A DNA stretch of 14,081 nt from contig JBFICW010000043.1 of the NCBI GenBank assembly GCA_041581635.1, positions 1 through 14,081 on the forward strand, given 5' to 3'. Both the position numbers and the translations under genes were made by a program. Origin of the DNA: Porticoccus sp041581635 (GTDB taxonomy: Bacteria; Pseudomonadota; Gammaproteobacteria; Pseudomonadales; Porticoccaceae). Each line of letters opens with the position of its first letter. Position 1 is the first letter of the stretch. Below are positions 7,278 to 13,734 of the stretch, in pieces. The notes under the pieces are model-generated. The model was not told where the DNA came from. It did not search any database and worked only from the letters and a program-made list of their open reading frames with translations.

Positions 7278-8521
7278 GTTACCTGAAATTTCGCATTAAA
7301 AAAATTTGTAGCTGGTTTTGTGTATTGCTGCTATTGGGTTTTGTAGGTGTCGCTGATTCTATTGAGCCTGTGGCCGGTATAGCTAGTAGTGGTTTTTCAC
7401 AAGAACAACAATCAGATGCAGTTTTTTTGCTGATAATTTTTGTCTCTATGGCATTGGTTATTTCCTTTCTATGTTCTATAGCCGAAACCGTGTTGTTAAG
7501 TATTACCCCTTCTTACATAGAGAGTTTGTCAGATAAAGACCCTGAACGAGCGAAGCTTCTTAAGCTGCTTCGTCAAGAAAAAATAGATCGATCTCTCGCT
7601 GCCATATTAACCATGAATACTATTGCCCATACGGTGGGTGCTATTGAGGCTGGAGTGCAGTCAGCGGCGGTATTTGGTAGTAGCTGGGTTGGTCTTTTTT
7701 CAGGTGGAATGACTCTGATGATTTTGTTCCTATCCGAAATTATTCCTAAAACACTAGGCGCAGTTTATTGGCGAAGACTGGTTGGTGCTACCCTATTATT
7801 TATTCGAACGCTGATTGTTGTTCTATACCCATTAGTCCGCGCATCAGAGGGAGTGACGACACTTATTACTCGTGGAAAAAGTGTTCATCGGTTTAGTCGA
7901 GATGAGTTTCTTGCCATGGTCGGGTTCGGCGAGAAGGCCGGTGAAATTGATGAGCATGAATCTAAAATTATTAAGAATTTATTTCGATTTAGATCACTTA
8001 AAGTCACCGATATAATGACACCTCGGATTGTTATAACCGCCCTTCCCCAAGATATGTTGGCGACAGATGCTCAGCAGGTTTTGCGACACTGTCCATTTTC
8101 AAGATTGCCGCTGTACGGCGAAAACAATGACGATATAACGGGTTTTGCACTGAAAGATAAAATCATGTTGTACAGTCCCTCCGAGCGGGAACAGCTCACT
8201 CTTCTATCATTTAAACGAAAAATTCATGCTGTCCCTAATTCCATGCTACTACCCAATTTGTTGGATTTCTTTCTTGATAACCGTGAGCAAATTGCCGTTA
8301 TTGTCGATGAGTATGGCAGTGTAAAAGGGCTTGTCACCCTTGAAGATGTGATTGAAACTTTATTGGGGATGGATATTGTTGATGAAACAGATAACGTTGA
8401 AAATATGCAGGTGCTGGCGAGGCAGCAGTGGGTAAAACGCGCGGAAGCGCTGGGGTTTGAGTTGCCCGATGATATTTTTGATCAGAGTGATCAAGAGGTA
8501 AAAGGAGACATTAAACATTAA
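7274..8521 (+). CDS. CNNM (DUF21) transmembrane protein with two CBS domains, HlyC/CorC-like
   Basis: Inner-membrane protein of the CNNM/CorC group, linked to magnesium or cobalt efflux and gated by adenine nucleotides at the CBS pair. It has 415 residues. The order is: a signal-like hydrophobic segment (11-27), a polar linker, the DUF21 domain (about 48-200, helices near 49-76, 107-125, 140-165 and 170-190) with the hallmark SEIIPKTLG at 154-162, then CBS1 from VTDIMTPR (244-251) and CBS2 to about 365 with AVIVDEYGSVKGLVTLEDV. The C-terminal CorC_HlyC domain found in many relatives is absent; the tail is short and acidic. The extra N-terminal hydrophobic segment is unusual for bacterial members and may be a cleaved signal peptide that sets the N-out topology. 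The gene is monocistronic and convergent with rlmH. The transported ion is not determinable from sequence. Confidence 0.9.
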   Translation: MSYLKFRIKKICSWFCVLLLLGFVGVADSIEPVAGIASSGFSQEQQSDAVFLLIIFVSMALVISFLCSIAETVLLSITPSYIESLSDKDPERAKLLKLLRQEKIDRSLAAILTMNTIAHTVGAIEAGVQSAAVFGSSWVGLFSGGMTLMILFLSEIIPKTLGAVYWRRLVGATLLFIRTLIVVLYPLVRASEGVTTLITRGKSVHRFSRDEFLAMVGFGEKAGEIDEHESKIIKNLFRFRSLKVTDIMTPRIVITALPQDMLATDAQQVLRHCPFSRLPLYGENNDDITGFALKDKIMLYSPSEREQLTLLSFKRKIHAVPNSMLLPNLLDFFLDNREQIAVIVDEYGSVKGLVTLEDVIETLLGMDIVDETDNVENMQVLARQQWVKRAEALGFELPDDIFDQSDQEVKGDIKH

Positions 8522-8553
8522 ATTTCTTTAAAAAATTATTAGTAATTTCGTTG

Positions 8554-8574
8554 TTTTTAATTAATGCTTAAAAA
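8554..8574. terminator. AT-only inverted repeat between convergent genes, weak terminator candidate
   Basis: TTTTTAA-ttaatgc-TTAAAAA lies in the 81-base, very AT-rich gap between the CNNM gene and rlmH. It has U-runs on both strands, so it could serve as a weak bidirectional terminator, but a stem of only A-T pairs is poorly stable. Confidence 0.3.
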
Positions 8575-8602
8575 GAATTTATTTAAATTATTTGTTCAGT
8601 GT

Positions 8603-9070
8603 TTATCGATGGTAGGGGTGCCCGGAATTAATAGTGCCGGCACGGTAGATTTGTTCTACCAATAAAATTCGTACTAATGGGTGGGGTAGCGTCAGCGCCG
8701 AGAGAGACCATTTGCTATTGGCTCGTTGCAGGCATTCAGGTGCCAGCCCATCGGGGCCACCTATCAATAGGCTAAAATTGTCGCCGGAGAGCTGCCACTG
8801 TTGCAACTTTTGAGCGAGTTGTTCGGTACTCCAGGGTTTGCCCAGCACGTCTAGTGCAATGACGTGGTCATGCTCACCGATGGCTTTGAGCATGGCTTCG
8901 CCCTCGCGGGTAATGGCTCGTTTGATATCCGCGCCCTTGCCTCGTTGTCCCAGTGGTAATTCAATAATCTCCAGGTTGAGCTCTGAGGGAAGGCGTTTCA
9001 GGTATTCGTTGCAGCCGGCTTCTACCCAGTCTGGCATTTTAGTGCCGACTGCAATGATTCGTAATCGCAC
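8603..9070 (-). CDS. rlmH: 23S rRNA (pseudouridine1915-N3)-methyltransferase
   Basis: SPOUT-class methyltransferase that methylates pseudouridine 1915 in helix 69 of 23S rRNA on assembled 70S ribosomes. The 155 residues equal the E. coli length. The SAM-binding trefoil-knot elements are clear: FSLLIGGPDGL (about 99-109), then LTLPHPLVRILLVEQIYRA and the C-terminal NSGHPYHR. Most relatives have Trp-Ser in place of Gly-Thr145-146 (RAGTI here), a small deviation. The start is GTG, with GAGGA about ten bases upstream inside the last codons of rsfS; the gap between them is six bases. It is the last gene of the proA-nadD-rsfS-rlmH set. In many gammaproteobacteria mrdA and rodA come next, but here the AT-rich convergent gap follows. 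Confidence 0.96.
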   Translation of the reverse strand: MRLRIIAVGTKMPDWVEAGCNEYLKRLPSELNLEIIELPLGQRGKGADIKRAITREGEAMLKAIGEHDHVIALDVLGKPWSTEQLAQKLQQWQLSGDNFSLLIGGPDGLAPECLQRANSKWSLSALTLPHPLVRILLVEQIYRAGTINSGHPYHR

Positions 9071-9076
9071 TAGCGT

Positions 9077-9427
9077 TTATTCCTCGTTGGTGGCATTGAG
9101 GTCGCTTGGGCGGACTGACCAGAGTTTTTCCAGGTCATAAAATTCACGGGTGGTGGGCTGCATCACATGAACGACGATGTCGCCAAAGTCGACGAGTACC
9201 CATTCGGCGGTATCCATGCCCTCAACACCTATAGGTTGGAAGCCTGCTTTTTTACAATCCTCGACCACATTGTTAGCCATCGCCTTTACCTGGCGATTTG
9301 AGTTTCCGCTGGCGACAACCAGGGTGTCCATTACATCGGTAAGGTCGCTGACATTCAACGTGGTGATATCTTTACCCTTGACCTCTTCGAGGGCGTTTAT
9401 CACGATATCTATTAGATTTTTACTCAT
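9077..9427 (-). CDS. rsfS: Ribosomal silencing factor RsfS
   Basis: Binds ribosomal protein L14 (uL14) and blocks joining of the 30S and 50S subunits, saving energy in starvation or stationary phase. The 116 residues show the family core: KGKDITTLNV, DVMDTLVVASGNSNRQVKAM, GVEGMDTAEWVLVDFGDIVV and VHVMQPTTREFYDLEKLW. The frame extends 21 codons upstream to 9490, overlapping nadD, but ATG 9427 is preceded by AGGAA at the right spacing and begins MSKNLIDIVINAL, the normal N-terminus of the family, so I place the start there. It lies 25 bases after nadD and six bases before rlmH, the conserved order in gammaproteobacteria. Confidence 0.95.
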   Translation of the reverse strand: MSKNLIDIVINALEEVKGKDITTLNVSDLTDVMDTLVVASGNSNRQVKAMANNVVEDCKKAGFQPIGVEGMDTAEWVLVDFGDIVVHVMQPTTREFYDLEKLWSVRPSDLNATNEE

Positions 9428-9452
9428 TGAGTTTCCTGTTTTGTTTGTCTTT

Positions 9453-10127
9453 TTAATCAGAGTAGAGCTGATGCTGTCTAATGTAATCAATAACTTGGTC
9501 GGGCACCAGATAACGGATAGATTCTCCCCGTTGAAGCGCCTGCCTAATACCTGTCGCGGATACAGGTAACAGCGTCATTTCCATAATTAATATTTTTCCT
9601 GCAGGTGTTTCCTGCAATTGCTCGGCGCTGGTTGCCCGGTGTGCCCGGACGAACTCCAGCACTTCGCCGATCTTGGGCAGATGCCAGCCGGGTCTTGCCA
9701 CCGTTACAATATGGGCAAGGTCGACCAGTTCCTCCCAGCGGTGCCACTGGTTCAAGTGGATTAATGCATCCATGCCAATACAGAGGTAGAGAGGTGTATT
9801 TACTCCTATTTCTGCACGGATTTCTGTCAGTGTTTCCAGTGTGTAAGAAGGCCCTTTGCGGCGCAATTCTCTGTCGTCGGCCACCAATCTTGGTTCAGTC
9901 GTTGATTCTGAGTGGCTACCGAGGGCTAATTGCAGCATGGCCAGCCGGTGTTCAGCGCTTGTTATGGCCGCCCGGTGTGGTGGGTTGGCACTGGGAATTA
10001 GCCGCATTTCAGCAAGCCCGAGCACTTTTCGTAATTCCACCGATGTTCTGAGATGGCCGATATGCACCGGGTCAAATGTACCGCCAAAGATGCCTACACC
10101 ATTTGTGTAGTCAGGACTCTGAGACAT
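9453..10127 (-). CDS. nadD: Nicotinate-nucleotide adenylyltransferase
   Basis: Transfers AMP from ATP to nicotinate mononucleotide to form deamido-NAD, the shared step of de novo and salvage NAD synthesis in the cytoplasm. The 224 residues carry the nucleotidyltransferase signature GGTFDPVHIGH (15-25), PSANPPHR (46-52), the CIGMDALIHLNQWHRWEEL region (116-134), and the C-terminal SATGIR motif (190-195), a variant of the SxTxIR ATP-binding motif. ATG 10127 begins a short extra N-terminal stretch (MSQSPDYTNG) common in this family; only a weak TAGG-type ribosome binding site lies upstream. It sits 25 bases downstream of proA and 25 bases upstream of rsfS, consistent with one operon. Confidence 0.96.
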   Translation of the reverse strand: MSQSPDYTNGVGIFGGTFDPVHIGHLRTSVELRKVLGLAEMRLIPSANPPHRAAITSAEHRLAMLQLALGSHSESTTEPRLVADDRELRRKGPSYTLETLTEIRAEIGVNTPLYLCIGMDALIHLNQWHRWEELVDLAHIVTVARPGWHLPKIGEVLEFVRAHRATSAEQLQETPAGKILIMEMTLLPVSATGIRQALQRGESIRYLVPDQVIDYIRQHQLYSD

Positions 10128-10152
10128 GTTTTGTTAGCCTATACAAGGGTGA

Positions 10153-11406
10153 CTATTGACGAATTTCGCCATGACCAAAAACCACCCATTTTTGTGAGGT
10201 CAGGCCTTCCAGCCCAACAGGGCCACGGGCGTGTATCTTGTCCGTGGAAATACCAATTTCGGCTCCCAGTCCGTATTCAAAGCCATCGGCAAATCGGGTC
10301 GAGGCATTGTGCATCACTGAGCTTGAGTCTACTTCAGCGATAAACCGACGGGCGCGAGCTGCGTCACTGGTGACAATAGCTTCGGTATGTTGTGAGCTAT
10401 AGCGAGCAATATGTTCCATTGCCTCGTCCATGTCGCTGACGACTTTGATGGAGAGTATGGGGGCTAAATATTCAGTACTCCAATCTTCTTCTGTGGCGGC
10501 AACACAATGGATGATGTCCTGTGTTTTTTCGCAACCGCGCAGTTCAACACCTTCCACCTCATAGGCCTTCGCCAGACGTGGGAGGATGTCTGATGCAACG
10601 TCTTCAGCGACCAGTAGAGTTTCCATCGCATTGCACACCCCGTAGCGGTGTGTTTTAGCATTGACGGCAATATTAAAGGCCATGTCCAGATCGGCCTTGT
10701 CATCAATATAGACATGGCAGATGCCGTCCAGGTGCTTAATCACAGGCACACGGGCATCTTTGCTAACTCTTTCGATTAGACTTTTGCCGCCGCGGGGCAC
10801 AATGACATCGACAAATTCAGTCATGGTGATTAATTCACCGACCGCTGCACGGTCGGTGGTTTCAATTACCTGCACGATTGTTTCGGGTAATCCTGTCGCA
10901 GAGAGCCCCTGCTTGATGCATTCAGCAATCGCTTGGTTCGACTGTATGGCTTCGCTGCCACCACGCAAGATAGTGGCGTTGCCAGACTTCAGGCACAGGC
11001 TGGCGGCATCAATCGTGACATTGGGGCGGGATTCATAAATGATTCCTACCACGCCCAGGGGAACGCGCATTTTTCCGAGTTCAATACCGCTGGGGCGTGT
11101 GGTCAGGTCGGTAATTTGGCCAATGGGGTCGGGTAATTCGGCTACTTGATGCAGCCCTTCGACCATGGCGTCGATGCGGGCGTCATTCAGTTCCAATCTA
11201 TCTAATAATGCGGCATCCAGACCGTTGGTTCGACCATTTTTCAGATCGATAGCATTGGCGGCCAATACTTGCTGGCGGTTCGCGTCCAGTGCCTCGGCTA
11301 TAGCCAGCAATGCGGCATTTTTAATGTCCGTGGTGGTTGCGGCAACGACTCTCGACGCAGCGCGGGCTTGCTGCCCCAGTTGCTGCATATATAACTTGAT
11401 GTCCAT
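10153..11406 (-). CDS. proA: Glutamate-5-semialdehyde dehydrogenase (gamma-glutamyl phosphate reductase)
   Basis: Second enzyme of proline synthesis: NADPH-dependent reduction of gamma-glutamyl phosphate to glutamate semialdehyde, in the cytoplasm and in partnership with ProB. The 417 residues match the E. coli length exactly. Visible family elements are the MRVPLGVVGIIYESRPNVT segment (113-131), ATILRGGSEA, VPRGGKSLIERV, PVIKHLDGICHVYID, and the catalytic Cys258 in KTHRYGVCNAMETLLV, with HARGPVGLEGLTSQKW at the C-terminus. ATG 11406 is preceded by AGAGAA. It appears to be the first gene of the proA-nadD-rsfS-rlmH transcript; proB is not adjacent. A perfect TATAAT lies 34 bases upstream. Confidence 0.97.
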   Translation of the reverse strand: MDIKLYMQQLGQQARAASRVVAATTTDIKNAALLAIAEALDANRQQVLAANAIDLKNGRTNGLDAALLDRLELNDARIDAMVEGLHQVAELPDPIGQITDLTTRPSGIELGKMRVPLGVVGIIYESRPNVTIDAASLCLKSGNATILRGGSEAIQSNQAIAECIKQGLSATGLPETIVQVIETTDRAAVGELITMTEFVDVIVPRGGKSLIERVSKDARVPVIKHLDGICHVYIDDKADLDMAFNIAVNAKTHRYGVCNAMETLLVAEDVASDILPRLAKAYEVEGVELRGCEKTQDIIHCVAATEEDWSTEYLAPILSIKVVSDMDEAMEHIARYSSQHTEAIVTSDAARARRFIAEVDSSSVMHNASTRFADGFEYGLGAEIGISTDKIHARGPVGLEGLTSQKWVVFGHGEIRQ

Positions 11407-11439
11407 GATTCTCTATAGGTTCGTCTGTCAGAACCCGAC

Positions 11440-11468
11440 ATTATAACCTTGGGTGTGTCATAAGTCCT
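11440..11468 (-). promoter_or_regulatory. Candidate promoter of the proA operon
   Basis: On the minus strand a perfect TATAAT (11445-11440) precedes proA, giving a 5' leader of about 27 bases. The -35 position (AGGACT or GGACTT, about 11468-11462) is far from consensus. A 16-base palindrome lies directly upstream (11469-11484), which would suit an activator or repressor site. Confidence 0.5.
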
Positions 11469-11484
11469 GAGAAGAACTCTTCTC
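11469..11484. promoter_or_regulatory. Perfect-arm palindrome, possible operator for proA
   Basis: GAGAAGA-AC-TCTTCTC: seven-base perfect arms around two bases, centred about 43 bases upstream of the inferred transcription start of proA, adjoining the weak -35. The geometry fits a homodimeric regulator. I cannot assign it to a known regulator. Confidence 0.35.
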
Positions 11485-11608
11485 CAATTCAATAAGTGTT
11501 ACGGCGCAGTGTTTTATACGCTTCTGGGAAATATCTCGAATGTCATAACGGACGCTAGACCACCTATTTTTCTGTGTGGGTGACCAAGTATGTGGTTGCT
11601 GTCGGTAG

Positions 11609-12133
11609 TTATCTTCCCCTGCGGTCGTCCGTGCGGCTATTTTTCTGATGGTAAGACGACGACCTATCGCGGGGTATATTCGGGGTTAATGGTTTAGATC
11701 TAGGGGTCAACACCGCCGGGTTGTTTAGGTTCCGTTGTTTATGAGGGCGTACAAGCTTTGGGCGATAGGGGCGGTGATGGTAATAAGGGTAATGTGAAGA
11801 GTAATAATCCTCCCGGTAAATTAGAGGAGGTGTCTGCTGTTGCTGTCTAATCAGCTCAAGCTCTTCTTCAGCCAGACGGGTCTGCTCTCTGTCCTGACGA
11901 TCCTGTTTAAGGCGCTCTGTGGTTTGAGACATCTGTTCAATTTGTGCTGCCGCGGCCTCTGCCGCTTGTTGGGTATCAACGCGATTTTCGAATTCCAGTG
12001 TTTCTACCAGGACATTATTGGCAACGGGCTCATCACTGTAGACAACCGTGCCATCAGCACCCACGGACTTGTACACCGTTTGCCCATCTGCCGCGCTGGC
12101 TAGTGCGGCGAGAGACAAAATTATCCATTTCAC
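11609..12133 (-). CDS. Secreted DUF4124-domain protein with coiled coil and Tyr/His/Pro/Arg-rich tail
   Basis: Function unknown. GTG 12133 is chosen because AGGAG lies seven bases upstream and the product then begins with a clean signal peptide (MKWIILSLAALASA, likely cut after residue 14). The frame stays open to 12175, but that adds a basic stretch before the signal. After cleavage comes the DUF4124 motif, TVYKSVGADGTVVYSDEP (19-36), which describes a short beta fold common in exported proteobacterial proteins. A charged, Gln/Glu/Arg-rich helix, likely coiled coil, covers about 55-100. The last 70 residues are low-complexity and basic, rich in Tyr, His, Pro and Arg (for example YYSSHYPYYHHRPYRPK). 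The total is 174 residues. It is transcribed alone, with about 200 bases before proA. Confidence 0.82.
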   Translation of the reverse strand: MKWIILSLAALASAADGQTVYKSVGADGTVVYSDEPVANNVLVETLEFENRVDTQQAAEAAAAQIEQMSQTTERLKQDRQDREQTRLAEEELELIRQQQQTPPLIYREDYYSSHYPYYHHRPYRPKLVRPHKQRNLNNPAVLTPRSKPLTPNIPRDRSSSYHQKNSRTDDRRGR

Positions 12134-12269
12134 GTTTATTCTCCTAATAAAGGACAGGGACAAGCCATTAGACACTACAGGACTTACAAAGTTGTTTCGA
12201 GGCCGCCGGTCATCAAATTGTCATTTCTTATACATTGAGCTGTAACACTCGCGACCTAGTGTTGCCTGC
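12134..12269. other. Upstream region of the DUF4124 gene
   Basis: This stretch should hold the minus-strand promoter of the DUF4124 gene. A TATAAG hexamer is present at 12232-12227 on that strand, but no matching -35 was found. AGGAG at 12145-12141 is the ribosome binding site. Nothing else is evident. Confidence 0.35.
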
Positions 12270-12505
12270 ATGGTCAATAGAAAAACATGGCGAGTACTTC
12301 ATGCTCTTGATGTTAGCGCTTTTCTCAGCACTGTTCAGTGGAATGCCCGTCGTCGAATACGCTTGTTTTTCCATGCGGTGTCGACCTCTGCAGATGGTTG
12401 GTTTACCGTCCATTTGCTCGCTATGAGTTGAAAATTTTTTATGGTGTTCAAGGGACGGGCAATGACCACCTTTTCCGTGCTTACGTTCTTACTATCGGTA
12501 TTTGA
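12270..12505 (+). pseudogene. Probable remnant of a PAP2-family phosphatase, truncated and frameshifted
   Basis: A 53-codon frame runs from ATG 12270 to TGA 12431, with no ribosome binding site, and reads LDVSAFLSTVQWNARRRIRL then FFHAVSTSADGWFTVHLLAMS. This resembles, from memory of the family, the N-terminus of membrane PAP2 (type 2 phosphatidic acid phosphatase) proteins: a leading LD..F, a basic patch, then VS...DGW opening the first membrane helix. One missing T at about 12428 would restore the frame and continue as LKIFYGVQGTGNDHLFRAYV to TGA 12503-12505, which also fits the family pattern. The phosphatase active-site motifs would lie further on and are absent; the similarity stops at the umuC 3' end. 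It is therefore a non-functional fragment if the assignment is right. The alternative is chance. Confidence 0.35.
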
Positions 12506-13734
12506 TGCCAGTCGGTGGTGTAGTGAGGGGAGCAGTGCCGCTGGCGCATCGACCAGCGCTTCTTTGTTCCCTCGCCTGCTATAAATGCCGTGCCCCGACC
12601 GTAGCGTCGATTGATGTTATCCAGTGTTTTCATTAGCTCATCGGCCTTTTGGTCTTGGGGCGGCTGAAAAATATCTTGTTGGTGGTATTTCTTTGAAACC
12701 AGCTCTATCAAACCAATGCCGGCCTTGAGATAAGCGTGACCAGGCCGATAGAGTGAATGAATGGCATGCTTGGCTCTGGCCGCAATAACCCGGTTGTCAT
12801 CTGTGGGGTAGGGTAACTTTACCACCGCGCTGTTGCTGTAATAGTTGGGTTGATGGGGGGAGGTATGAATAAACACATGGATGCTCAGCACCAAGTGCTG
12901 TTGTTTCCTCAGCTTTTCTGCCGCACGGTTGGCGTAGAGACTAATGGCCTGTAAAAGTGGCGTGATCTCGGTGGGCTTTTCGCCAAAAGAACGCGTGCAA
13001 TAAATTTGTTTTTTGTCTGGAGGAAGCTCCTCCAACGTCAGGCAGGGTTTGCCATTGAGTTCTTCGATGGTGCGCTCTACGCACACACTAAACTGGCGGC
13101 GAATCGTTTTGGGGCTACAGCTGGCCAAGTCCCAGGCGGTGTGAATGGACATATCGGTCAGGCGTCGCCCAATACGAGCGCCAATGCCCCAGACTTTGGT
13201 CGCCGGAACCCGGCGCAATAGCCATTGCCACTTATGAGGGCTGTCGAGCAGGCAGACTCCCTCGCACTTGGGAATAGTTTTAGCGGCATGATTAGCCAAT
13301 TTGGCAAGAGTCTTACTGGGGGCAATGCCGACACTGACCGGCATCCGTATCTGTTGCCAGAGGGCCTTTTTCATCAGCCGGCCATAATCACTCAATGCTT
13401 TATTTATGCCGGATAAGTCCAGAAACATTTCGTCGATACTGTAAATTTCAATATTGGGGCTAAAGTGGCCGAGGGTATCCATGACCCGTTGGGATATATC
13501 GCCATAGAGTCGGAAGTTACTGGAAAATATGGCCACCTGGTGCCGCTCTAAAAGATGCTTCACTTTAAAGTAGGCTTGGAGATCGGGAATGCCCAATGCC
13601 TTTGCCTCTTTCGAGCGGGCAATAATGCAGCCGTCGTTATTGCTCAGAACCACCACGGGTTTATTGCGTAGGTCGGGACGAAAAATTTGCTCACAGCTGG
13701 CATAGCAGCTATTGCAGTCGACTAGCGCGAACAT
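12481..13734 (-). CDS. umuC: DNA polymerase V catalytic subunit UmuC (Y-family)
   Basis: SOS translesion polymerase, active as UmuD'2C with RecA and the beta clamp. The 417 residues are close to the E. coli 422. Catalytic residues are in place: Asp6 in MFALVDCNSC, and Asp101-Glu102 in YSIDEMFLDL, the same numbering as in E. coli. SNNDGCIIARS (31-41), FRLYGDIS, VSVGIAPSKTLAKLANHAAK and VWGIGARIGRRL (helix-hairpin-helix region) follow, then the little-finger domain from about 240. QQDIF near residue 352 fits the beta-clamp binding pentapeptide. RYGRGTAFIAGEG and SPHYTTDW end the protein as in the family. ATG 13734 overlaps the umuD end by 13 bases, so the two are co-translated. An SOS box would lie beyond the window, upstream of umuD. 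Confidence 0.97.
   Translation of the reverse strand: MFALVDCNSCYASCEQIFRPDLRNKPVVVLSNNDGCIIARSKEAKALGIPDLQAYFKVKHLLERHQVAIFSSNFRLYGDISQRVMDTLGHFSPNIEIYSIDEMFLDLSGINKALSDYGRLMKKALWQQIRMPVSVGIAPSKTLAKLANHAAKTIPKCEGVCLLDSPHKWQWLLRRVPATKVWGIGARIGRRLTDMSIHTAWDLASCSPKTIRRQFSVCVERTIEELNGKPCLTLEELPPDKKQIYCTRSFGEKPTEITPLLQAISLYANRAAEKLRKQQHLVLSIHVFIHTSPHQPNYYSNSAVVKLPYPTDDNRVIAARAKHAIHSLYRPGHAYLKAGIGLIELVSKKYHQQDIFQPPQDQKADELMKTLDNINRRYGRGTAFIAGEGTKKRWSMRQRHCSPHYTTDWHQIPIVRT

Noticed and set aside
9428..9490. Extended N-terminus of RsfS from 9490.
   Set aside because: It overlaps the end of nadD and lacks a ribosome binding site, whereas ATG 9427 has AGGAA and the family-typical N-terminus.
12227..12255. 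TATAAG as a -10 for the DUF4124 gene.
   Set aside because: No -35 resemblance at 16-18 bases upstream; mentioned only as a weak hint.
12235..12426. Plus-strand 63-codon hydrophobic frame starting at a TTG.
   Set aside because: No ribosome binding site, and it overlaps the PAP2-like frame, which gives a more protein-like reading.
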